Notes under the pieces: model-generated | Told to the model about the DNA's origin: nothing | The model's database searches: none | Seen by the model: the letters and a program-made list of their open reading frames with translations, nothing else | In this document: positions 7,716 through 14,896 of the stretch, piece by piece | Numbering within the stretch: position 1 is the first letter of the stretch | How the letters are laid out: every line of letters starts with the position of its first letter | Source of the DNA: Kiritimatiellota bacterium | GTDB taxonomy: Bacteria > Verrucomicrobiota > Lentisphaeria > Oligosphaerales > JAADHN01 | Direction: 5' to 3' | Length of the DNA: 37,152 bases | Assembly (NCBI GenBank): GCA_013151865.1 | Contig: JAADHN010000173.1 | Span: forward strand, 1 to 37,152 | Program-made: the position numbers and the translations under genes

Positions 7716-8897
7716 TCAGGGTCGGGCCTTCTTCGGCTTCGGCTTGCCCGGTTTCGCCGCGGACTTGCCCGGTTGCACGACGGATTTGGCCGGCTTCCCA
7801 ACGGACTTGACCGGGACCGGCATCACAACCCGCGGTTTGATTCCGACGGGTTTGACCACGTTCGGCGACTTCCGCCGCTGATAGTGCATGGGCTTGAAAC
7901 GGTTCGCCGAAGGCGGCGCGGGCACGCGCAAGGCGGCCAACGCTTCGTCGTTGATCTTTAGCCCGGCCTTCTTGAAGATGTCGGCGGCCAGGAGGCGAAT
8001 ATCCGAAATCCGGCGGGACCGGAGTCGGGCCTTGATGATGGTCAGGGCCTGTTCGAAGGTCTGCTTACGGGCGGGAATGACGCGTTCGAGCCGGAGGATG
8101 TGGAGCCCGTCCGGGGCCCGCACCAAGTCGCTTATCTGCCCGGGCTTGGTCAATTTCGCCACGGTGTCGATGACCTCTTGCGGGTAGCGGGCACTGGGTT
8201 TCATCCCTGCGGAGACGTAGCCGTACATCCCGCGGTACCTGCGTCCAAGGGGATCGTCGGAACGGGTCGCGGCCAGCTTGGCGAAGACCGCGGCCTGCTT
8301 GTCCGGTCCGGCTTTTTTGAGTTCATCGAGGATTTCGCGCGCTGCCGTGAGTTTGGCCGTTTTCTCTTTTTCGGAAGCGTTGGCGGGGAGTTTCAGGAAG
8401 ATTTGAGTCAGCCTCTTGCGCTCCGGCCGTTCGAACTCGGTTTTGTGGGTGTCGTAGTACTTGCGCGCCTCATCGTCGGACACGGCCAAGGGGGCGCGCT
8501 CCTGACGCAATCGTCTTTCGAGTTCGGCCGCGAGGATGGCATCGATTCGGGCGCGCACCTGCGGATCTTTGTCCAGACCGCGTTTGCGGGCTTCGGCCGC
8601 CAGGACCCGAGAGCGGACGATTCCCTCGACGAACTGTCGACGTCCATCCGGCGTCTGCAGGCGTCGGCGGAAGTACGAGCTGGCGGCGCGCCGGTCGATC
8701 TCGGCTTGGATCTCGGCAACGCTGACCCGCCCGCCGTCGAACGTGGCCAGTATGCCTTTTTCACCGGTGTCCGTTTTCTTGACGGCAACGGGGGCCGAAA
8801 CCTTTCCCGCGACGGGGGCGGCCCCGAACAGGCCGTTCGCGGCCGTGAGTCCCACAGCCGCCGCCACTCGAACACAACGCTTCAGGACTGGTTGCAT
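7716..8897 (-). CDS. Exported parvulin-type peptidyl-prolyl cis-trans isomerase (SurA/PpiC-like)
   Basis: A 393-residue protein with a basic, hydrophobic N-terminus (RCVRVAAAVGLTAANGLFGA) read as a signal peptide. It has a SurA N-like helical region (about 50-155) carrying VSVAEIQAEIDRR and a FVEGIVRSRVLAAEARKRG helix. A parvulin domain (about 157-272) follows, with RLTQIFLKLP at its start and PGQISDLVRAPDGLHILRLE at its end, the latter matching the conserved GxxS...V..GxHI pattern. The final 55 residues are a Lys/Pro/Val tail with repeated KP and VGKP-like units. Such proteins help outer-membrane or secreted proteins fold in the periplasm. The start has AAGGAGA (8911-8905) 7 bases upstream. 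It lies 173 bases after the importer genes and may serve exported proteins encoded nearby. Confidence 0.85.
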   Translation of the reverse strand: MQPVLKRCVRVAAAVGLTAANGLFGAAPVAGKVSAPVAVKKTDTGEKGILATFDGGRVSVAEIQAEIDRRAASSYFRRRLQTPDGRRQFVEGIVRSRVLAAEARKRGLDKDPQVRARIDAILAAELERRLRQERAPLAVSDDEARKYYDTHKTEFERPERKRLTQIFLKLPANASEKEKTAKLTAAREILDELKKAGPDKQAAVFAKLAATRSDDPLGRRYRGMYGYVSAGMKPSARYPQEVIDTVAKLTKPGQISDLVRAPDGLHILRLERVIPARKQTFEQALTIIKARLRSRRISDIRLLAADIFKKAGLKINDEALAALRVPAPPSANRFKPMHYQRRKSPNVVKPVGIKPRVVMPVPVKSVGKPAKSVVQPGKSAAKPGKPKPKKARP

Positions 8898-9070
8898 GAC
8901 CCGATCTCCTTACTGTTGCCCCATGAAAAAACGCGAACACGCCCCGGCGGGAATCAGCCGGGACGAATGGATCGGCCCACCGGCGCTGCGGGAGGCAATA
9001 CCATACTGAGACCGTCCGACAAGTCCAACGGTTCCCGAACGTCCCGATCGGGAAGGATGATAGGGTCCCA

Positions 9071-10390
9071 TTACCCCTTGAGTCCGGTCATGCTGACGCC
9101 GCGAATGAACGTCTTCATGGCAAAGAAGAAGAGTATGATCAGGGGCAGGCTGAAAACGGTGGCGGCCGCCATGAGCAAGTGCCACGGAGTGCCGCCGTGC
9201 TCCGAGGCAAAAGCCTGGAGCGAGAGGGAGAGAGTGAACTGCGATTCGTGGTTCAGGTAGATCAGGGGTCCGAGAAAGTCTTTCCAAGTTCCGAGGAAGG
9301 TGAACAGTGCAATCATGGCAATGGCGGGTTTCGAGAGCGGCGCGACCACATACCACAGGATTTCGAGGTCGGAGCAACCGTCGATCCGGGCGGCATCGAG
9401 CAGATCCCGCGGCAGGCCGAGGTAGAATTGCCGCAGCAGGAAAATGAAGAAGGCCGACCCGAACCAGGATGCAACCCACAACGGCTTGAAACTGCCGACC
9501 CAGCCCAGGTCGCGATACAACAGGTAAATGGGAATCATCACCACCGGAAAAGGAATCATCATGGTCGCCAGAGTCACGCCGAACAGCAATTCGCGACCCC
9601 GGAATTGGAGGAAGGCAAAACCGTATGCGACGATGAGGGACGAGATCGTGGTGCCGCATACGACCATGGCGCAAAGGAACAGGGTGTTCCACAGGCTGCG
9701 GGCGAAGTGGACGCGCCGGAGCGCCACCGGGTAGTTATGCGGTATCAGGCGGATGGTCTTCCGCAACCTGCTCTCGGGCAGAACGTCCCAGGCCCGGGTC
9801 ATATCGCCGGCCGCAGCGCCGACTTCTTTGGTGTCGGTGTCTTCGGGCCGCCACTCCCGGACGAGCCAAAGCTTTTCGCCGTTGGACGCGGGCCGGACGC
9901 GGCGCACGACTGCGGCCCGCACTTTGCGGCCCGACTGGAGCGTAAGCAAACCGACGGCGGGGTCAAAAGTATTGCGGGCGTCGGTGAGCACGGTCATGGC
10001 AGAGGTGACCCGCGTGTTCATCCGCGCCAGTTCCTGTTTGTTGAAGACCGGGTACCGGTCCCAGACCTCTTTGCCGAACGGGTGCGTCATTTCTCCGGCC
10101 GGGAACGGATCGAGCGGACGCAGGATGTACACCGGCCGCGACTCGCTGGGGACGATCTCCCGCTCGCGGACAACCTCCAGCCGGCGGCCCCCGATCACGG
10201 CCTGCCAGCCGTCGCCGAAGAAGGCTGTTTTCAGATTCGTGGGCGGCCGCATAGTCTGATCGAGCGGTTTGAGAGAAGTCGCGATCATCCACAACAACGG
10301 CAGCAGAAAGAACAGGCCGCCTCCCGCCAGTGCAATGTGCACCGGAATGCGGGTGGTCCAAGGCAGCGGCTTGTTCGGGGCGTTCGACAT
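9071..10390 (-). CDS. Carbohydrate ABC transporter permease, MalG/UgpE type, with large extracytoplasmic insertion
   Basis: A 439-residue inner-membrane permease, well above the usual 270-300. The first membrane helix (about 17-40) ends in the family's IATSLKP. Standard sequence resumes at about 216 with IPHNYPVAL and RSLWNTLFL, followed by five hydrophobic segments. The cytoplasmic EAA loop is LDAARIDGCSDLEILWYVV and PLSKPA (331-356), which contacts the ATPase; the C-terminal GLKG is typical. Between them, residues about 54-215 form a hydrophilic, mixed alpha/beta-looking insertion that would face the periplasm. It is the last of three importer genes, three bases after the MalF-type permease, whose stop lies inside its weak ribosome site. 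No ATPase is encoded here, so a shared MsmX/UgpC-like ATPase elsewhere is inferred. Confidence 0.88.
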   Translation of the reverse strand: MSNAPNKPLPWTTRIPVHIALAGGGLFFLLPLLWMIATSLKPLDQTMRPPTNLKTAFFGDGWQAVIGGRRLEVVREREIVPSESRPVYILRPLDPFPAGEMTHPFGKEVWDRYPVFNKQELARMNTRVTSAMTVLTDARNTFDPAVGLLTLQSGRKVRAAVVRRVRPASNGEKLWLVREWRPEDTDTKEVGAAAGDMTRAWDVLPESRLRKTIRLIPHNYPVALRRVHFARSLWNTLFLCAMVVCGTTISSLIVAYGFAFLQFRGRELLFGVTLATMMIPFPVVMIPIYLLYRDLGWVGSFKPLWVASWFGSAFFIFLLRQFYLGLPRDLLDAARIDGCSDLEILWYVVAPLSKPAIAMIALFTFLGTWKDFLGPLIYLNHESQFTLSLSLQAFASEHGGTPWHLLMAAATVFSLPLIILFFFAMKTFIRGVSMTGLKG

Positions 10391-10393
10391 CTT

Positions 10394-11572
10394 TCAGCGA
10401 CCTGCGTAGTAGACGTGCCGGCGCGACAATCGGAAAGCCAGGAGCGTCAATCCGACGATGACGAGAAAGAGGACCCAGGCCACGGCGGCGGCATATCCCA
10501 CGTTCTGATACTGGAATGCCTGGTCGTAGATGAACAGGGCCACGAAACGGGTCTTGTCCTCCGGCCCGCCGCGGGTCATGATGTAGGGCTCGGTGAAAAC
10601 CTGGAATGTCCCGATAATGGCCATGACCACATTGAACAGGATCACGGGCGAAATCAGCGGCAGGGTGATGTGCCGGGTCTTTTGGATCCATGTGGCTCCA
10701 TCGATGTCGGCCGCCTCATAGAGCTGTATCGGGACGTCCTGCAGTTTGGCCAGGTAGATCACGGCCATCTGCCCAACGCCCCACATGCTCATCACGACGA
10801 TGCCCCACAAAGCCCAGGACGGGGCGAAGGGCACGGCCGCAGGAAAAGGCGACGCGTCGGAAAGCCATCCCGGAGAATGCAGCTTGCGCATATCGCCGGG
10901 CATGAACCGAACCATGACCACGTACAACACGGGCAGCACGGCAAGCGTGCAACTCAGCGCCGCCGCGAACCGCACGAGCCGAAACAGTCCGGCCCGTTTT
11001 GTCAATTCGCTCCGCAGCCACGGCCCGAAGGCGAGCAGGGCCGCGACGGGACCGGCTGCGAGCATGGCGGACCACCGCACGGGGAGGATGCGCCCTCGGG
11101 CGGCGGCCTCGAGGTCGAAGAACAGCCCGGTCCAAACGTCCACCCCATGCATGAGTTTACCCAGAAAAAGGTTCAACAGTCCGTAGTCCGGATTGAAAAT
11201 CCAGAGCCACAGCAGGGCCGTAACCACGGTGGGCACAAGGTGCGGGAGAAAGAAGATGACACGATAGAGCGCCTGACCCCGGATACGGGTATTCAGAAGC
11301 AAGGCGAGCGTGAGTGCCAGCAACACCCCGAGAGGGATGGCCGCTGCGCCGTAAATCAGGGTCACCCCCAACGAGCGATGAAAAACGGGGTCGTGCAACA
11401 ATTGGGCGTAGTTGTCGAGTCCGATGAACATGGGAGTTTTGAGCGGGGGAAAATCGCAGAAGCTGAAATAGAACCCGCCCAGGAACGGGAAGCCGATGAA
11501 CAGGCCCAGGGCGATCAGCCAGGGCAGGACGAACGAATACCCGGTCAACGATTTTCGGACGGATGCTCTCAT
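10394..11572 (-). CDS. Carbohydrate ABC transporter permease, MalF/UgpA type, with extra membrane segments
   Basis: A 392-residue permease, partner of the MalG-type protein. Standard elements are the first helix (10-36), YRVIFFLPHLVPTVVTALLW (103-122), NPDYGLLN (127-134), PGWLSD (234-239), and the EAA loop EAADIDGATWIQKTRHITLP (286-305). Between NPDYGLLN and PGWLSD, which are normally close together, lie about 95 additional residues containing two hydrophobic stretches (about 167-186 and 198-222). Its ATG overlaps the stop of the solute-binding protein gene as ATGA (11572-11569), so translation is probably coupled. The substrate is likely a sugar or oligosaccharide, from the family only. Confidence 0.88.
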   Translation of the reverse strand: MRASVRKSLTGYSFVLPWLIALGLFIGFPFLGGFYFSFCDFPPLKTPMFIGLDNYAQLLHDPVFHRSLGVTLIYGAAAIPLGVLLALTLALLLNTRIRGQALYRVIFFLPHLVPTVVTALLWLWIFNPDYGLLNLFLGKLMHGVDVWTGLFFDLEAAARGRILPVRWSAMLAAGPVAALLAFGPWLRSELTKRAGLFRLVRFAAALSCTLAVLPVLYVVMVRFMPGDMRKLHSPGWLSDASPFPAAVPFAPSWALWGIVVMSMWGVGQMAVIYLAKLQDVPIQLYEAADIDGATWIQKTRHITLPLISPVILFNVVMAIIGTFQVFTEPYIMTRGGPEDKTRFVALFIYDQAFQYQNVGYAAAVAWVLFLVIVGLTLLAFRLSRRHVYYAGR

Positions 11573-13074
11573 TCCGTTGTCCCCGGGACCTCAGGCGGCG
11601 GTCCCGTTCGGGACCGGGAGACGGCCCCGAATCTGCGACGCCGAAGCCGGTCCCGCTCACGTTTGAGGTCGAGCTTATGCTGGATGGTCTTGCGCACCTC
11701 GCCGAGGGTGCGCACAATCTCCGGCCGGCAGTATTGAGCGATCTTCCGGTCCAGGGCGGGGCCGCTCAGTCCTTCGATCTCTTTCTCAGGCACCGGGTAA
11801 TCCCAGATATGATCGAAAGCGCGCCCGAGTTCGTCGTTGTACTCCTGCCAGACCGGGAGCTGCGGCAGGATGAACGAGTACGGACTGGCGGCCACGCGCT
11901 CGAACACGGCCAGCTCGAGGTTCGGGTGTCCCTCTCGAAACAACGGCGGCGGATCTTTGATCGGCATGTGTTTGCCCTGGAGACGACAGAGAATCTCGAG
12001 TCCTTTTCCCTGGGCAAACCGGACGAACTCCCAGGCCGCCTCGATCTGCCGGCAGCCCCGGGGAATGGCGATGACGTCCGCGTCCAGGAAAGAACGGGGC
12101 CCGGGCACCCCTCGGGCGGTCGGAAAGGGGGCCACGCCGAAATGCATGTGCGGCCGGTGACGGCGGATGAAGTTGGGGAACCATACCCCTTGGATTTCCA
12201 TGGAGACTTTGCCGGCGATGAAGGCGTTGTTGGGAGAATCGAAATTCCCGAAACCGGCGCGGAACCGGAGCAATTTGTCGCGTCCATACTTTTCGGCATA
12301 TCGTTTGAGCCAGAGAAACGCCCGGATGTTGGCCGAGGAATCGGGGGTGACGCGACCGGTCCGTTTGTCGTACAGACTGCCCCCGAAATAGTAGCCCCAC
12401 TCGGCATTCCACCAACCGGGTTCGGTGGGCAGGAACCCCATTCGCTTGGGCGAGCCATCCGGGTTGAATTCGGTAAGCACGTCGGCGTATCGATCCAGCT
12501 CTTCAATGGTGCGCGGCGGGCGTTCCGGATCCAAGCCCGCAGCCCGCAACTCGCTCGCCTTTTCCTTGAAGTGATCCCGGTTGTAGAAAAGCGCCACGGA
12601 CGCCGGCGTGGTGGGCAGGGCGTAAATGCGCCCGTCGTACGTCCCGATTCGGAGGTATTGCGGCGTATAGCGCTCGGGCGACAGCCCGGACTTGGCCATG
12701 AGCGAATCGAGCGGAAGCAATGCGCCGGCGGAAGCGAAGGGCTGGACGTTCTGGGCCCAAAGTCCCACCACGTCCGGCGGCGTGCCGCCGATGATGGCCA
12801 GCATGGCCTTGCGGTCCACTTGCGAAGTGTTGACATAGTGGACGTAGATCCGGTCCTGACTTCGGTTGAAAGCGTCCACCATGGCTTGGCAGGCATCGCG
12901 TTCGAAGCTGCCCCACTTCTCCCAATAAGCGAGATGAATACGCCGGTCCCAAGAATCCTTGAACGCCGCGTCTCGGACGGGATCGAAGTCTTCGAGCTTC
13001 GGCGGACGCTCGAAGTAGCCGATGCAGAACACGACCGCAATGATGCCGGCCAGTATGAAATGCACGCGGCGCAT
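11569..13074 (-). CDS. Extracellular solute-binding protein, family 1 (carbohydrate ABC importer)
   Basis: A 501-residue binding protein that would capture substrate outside the inner membrane for the two permeases. The mature part begins HLAYWEKWGSFERD and has TPPDVVGLWAQN (about 98-109), IYALPTTPASVALFYNRD and AAWEFVRFAQG, all typical of SBP_bac_1/UgpB-like proteins. The N-terminus has one hydrophobic helix (about 5-21). Its Cys (VVFC) is not in a good lipobox, so it may be membrane-anchored rather than a lipoprotein. The last 60 residues form a Lys/Arg-rich helical tail (LDLKRERDRLRRRRFG) not expected in the family. The start has GGGAG about 7 bases upstream. First gene of the importer operon, divergent from the LWP-repeat gene. 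Confidence 0.9.
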   Translation of the reverse strand: MRRVHFILAGIIAVVFCIGYFERPPKLEDFDPVRDAAFKDSWDRRIHLAYWEKWGSFERDACQAMVDAFNRSQDRIYVHYVNTSQVDRKAMLAIIGGTPPDVVGLWAQNVQPFASAGALLPLDSLMAKSGLSPERYTPQYLRIGTYDGRIYALPTTPASVALFYNRDHFKEKASELRAAGLDPERPPRTIEELDRYADVLTEFNPDGSPKRMGFLPTEPGWWNAEWGYYFGGSLYDKRTGRVTPDSSANIRAFLWLKRYAEKYGRDKLLRFRAGFGNFDSPNNAFIAGKVSMEIQGVWFPNFIRRHRPHMHFGVAPFPTARGVPGPRSFLDADVIAIPRGCRQIEAAWEFVRFAQGKGLEILCRLQGKHMPIKDPPPLFREGHPNLELAVFERVAASPYSFILPQLPVWQEYNDELGRAFDHIWDYPVPEKEIEGLSGPALDRKIAQYCRPEIVRTLGEVRKTIQHKLDLKRERDRLRRRRFGAVSRSRTGPPPEVPGTTE

Positions 13075-13306
13075 CGCGAACTCCCGTTGGACTGCCCCGT
13101 CTCCACACGGCCCGGGATCGATCCTCGTTCCAAGGATTACAGTAGTCCGCCGGATCGGGGCGTGCCACCGCCCGCCGCGCCCTGTCCGAACCGGGCGCCT
13201 CCCGGCTTGAGGTTGTATGTTGTCGGCCGTCGCGATTCCATCCGGGTCGCAAACCGCTCGGGACCGCGCGATCGGACCGGTCAGCGGGATCGGCTTCGGG
13301 CCGAAA

Positions 13307-13336
13307 GGCTTGATCTCCGCCGCCTGGGGTCAAGCC
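13307..13336. promoter_or_regulatory. Spaced inverted repeat, candidate operator
   Basis: GGCTTGA (13307-13313) and TCAAGCC (13330-13336) are perfect inverted arms separated by 16 bases, so arm centres are 23 bases apart, about two helical turns. It lies about 90 bases before the LWP-repeat gene and about 230 before the binding-protein gene. Operator function is inference. Confidence 0.25.
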
Positions 13337-13380
13337 GGATGTCTACACATATCGTACTGTTCTATAGGTGGTTGCGACAG

Positions 13381-13392
13381 AACAGATCTGTT
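13381..13392. promoter_or_regulatory. Perfect palindrome upstream of the LWP-repeat gene
   Basis: AACAGATCTGTT is a perfect 12-base palindrome located 33 bases before ATG 13426, followed by a T-run. It could be a regulator-binding site or a leader element; no other copy was noticed. Confidence 0.25.
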
Positions 13393-13425
13393 TTTCGGTC
13401 GCGGATTCAGGGAGAAGGGTGCACC

Positions 13426-14886
13426 ATGCTGCGTGGCGCGAAACGTACGCTCCCGGCCCGGCTACTGATGGTTGTCTCTGTGCTGCTGGCGACGTCGCTG
13501 CCGGCAGCGGGCCTGAACCTGCGCCTGGCCCCGCTCATCGAGATGCAATCCGACCCCGAACAGGGTCCGCTGATGCGGGCACTCGGCCCTCTGTTCGAAA
13601 GATCTGAAACGTTCGAGGGCGAACTGACTCTCGCCTTGCCGCGGCCGTTTTATTGTCGGTTCGAGGGCACGGGCCCCCGCCCCGTCCGGGGACGGGATTT
13701 TCTGTGGCCGTTGGGCGTCACGCGACGTTCCGGAAACGAGACCCAGCAACGCCTGTTGCTCGCCCTGCATACGGACCGCGACATTTGCAACCCAAAAAGC
13801 GCCGAGCGCCGATGGCTTCTTCCCCTGGTCTTTCTGGGACGGAACAAGGCCGGGCACACTTACGCCGCACTCTTTCCCTTGGGCGGCGAAATCGACGAAA
13901 TCGCCAGTTACGATCAAGTCAGGTTCCTGTTTTTCCCCCTGTACCTGGAAACGCAACGCGGCACGGCCCGATCACGCACAGTCTTGTGGCCGGTATTCAG
14001 TCGGACCCGGAGTGCACACGGCAGCAAATGGCGGGTCTTCCCCTTGATCGGCGCATCCTCGACCCCAAACGGAGTGCAACGCTTTTTCCTTTGGCCGGTT
14101 GGACACACGGCACGACTCGATTCAGTCCGTACCGGACGGTCGACCCGGAGTTTTTTCCTGTTGCCTGCGATGGGGTGGAGCCGTTCGCGCCCCTCTGAGG
14201 CGGAATCACCCGACTCGAAAGCCTGGACTGTGCTCTGGCCGTTTTTTTCCGGGAGCATGACGCCCCGTTCTCGGCGCTTGCACTTTCCGTGGCCGTTCTT
14301 CCAGCGGGCCCTCGATATCGGGGCGGACGGGACGCGCACGCTGGACAAGACCTATCTCTGGCCCCTGGCCGGGGTGCGCAAGCGAGGCGAAAACGAAACA
14401 TACCGTTTTTTTCTCTGGCCGATCGTCCATGAGAGAAAGAGCGGCAACAGCCGCAACGGTCGTCATTCCCTGTGGGTCCTGCCTTTCTACTGGTCGGCCG
14501 CCTCTCGACGGGAAGGAGAAGTCCGTTCCGTCCAGCGCCAGGTTTGGCCCCTGGTTCGCTTCGCGCGACGTGGGAAGCGTGGGTTGCTGGCGACGCCCGC
14601 GCTCTGGCCGGGGCCCCTGCCCGCGCCGGTCGACCGGGGCTATGCCCCCCTCTGGCGTCTCTACACACGGCGAGACGAGGGCGACGTACACCGGCATGAC
14701 CTGTTTTGGGGATGGGCCCAGTGGAGCACCGAGGCGGGCCGAATGCGGGACATGGGCCTGTTTCCCTTTTTCCATCTCAGCCGCGGCCGGGATCGGACCG
14801 CACTCTCCCTACTCGGCGGCATCTTCCGGCGCGAGAGCACGCCAACCCGCACACACCGCCGACTCCTCTGGATCTTCAACTGGTGA
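13426..14886 (+). CDS. Exported protein with about twenty 'LWP' repeats; possible outer-membrane beta-barrel; family not recognised
   Basis: A 486-residue protein I do not recognise. Residues 1-28 look like a signal peptide (ARLLMVVSVLLATSLPAAG). From about 90 to the end a short hydrophobic/aromatic unit recurs every 13-25 residues, consensus [FV]-L-W-P-[LVF]-[FVG]: FLWPL (92), WLLPLVF (130), LFFPLY (168), VLWPVF (186), FLWPVG (221), VLWPFF (269), FPWPFF (287), YLWPLA (310), FLWPIV (329), VWPLV (373), GLFPFF (444). Charged, Gly- or Ser-rich turns separate them. The C-terminus LLWIFNW has W, F, W, L at positions -1, -3, -5, -7, resembling the beta-signal read by BamA. An outer-membrane beta-barrel is therefore inferred; a propeller-like soluble fold is the alternative. 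ATG 13426 is preceded by GGAGAAGG. It converges tightly with the beta-helix gene (10-base gap). Confidence 0.75.
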   Translation: MLRGAKRTLPARLLMVVSVLLATSLPAAGLNLRLAPLIEMQSDPEQGPLMRALGPLFERSETFEGELTLALPRPFYCRFEGTGPRPVRGRDFLWPLGVTRRSGNETQQRLLLALHTDRDICNPKSAERRWLLPLVFLGRNKAGHTYAALFPLGGEIDEIASYDQVRFLFFPLYLETQRGTARSRTVLWPVFSRTRSAHGSKWRVFPLIGASSTPNGVQRFFLWPVGHTARLDSVRTGRSTRSFFLLPAMGWSRSRPSEAESPDSKAWTVLWPFFSGSMTPRSRRLHFPWPFFQRALDIGADGTRTLDKTYLWPLAGVRKRGENETYRFFLWPIVHERKSGNSRNGRHSLWVLPFYWSAASRREGEVRSVQRQVWPLVRFARRGKRGLLATPALWPGPLPAPVDRGYAPLWRLYTRRDEGDVHRHDLFWGWAQWSTEAGRMRDMGLFPFFHLSRGRDRTALSLLGGIFRRESTPTRTHRRLLWIFNW

Positions 14887-14896
14887 GCACGGCGTT

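Larger units (their letters stand above)
13075..13425. other. Divergent intergenic region between the importer operon and the LWP-repeat gene
   Basis: A 351-base stretch that must hold promoters for both directions. No strong sigma70 pair was found. It includes a spaced inverted repeat (13307-13336) and a perfect 12-base palindrome (13381-13392), both possible control sites. An AT-richer patch around 13340-13395 is the likeliest promoter location for the plus-strand gene. No convincing ORF is present. Confidence 0.4.

Noticed and set aside
9179-11737. 852-residue plus-strand open frame
   Set aside because: Lies opposite the two permease genes; its His/Gln/Glu/Arg-rich composition is that of an antisense frame in GC-rich DNA.
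11563-13425. N-terminal extension of the LWP-repeat frame to 11563
   Set aside because: The upstream part is antisense to the solute-binding protein gene; the signal peptide and ribosome site place the start at 13426.
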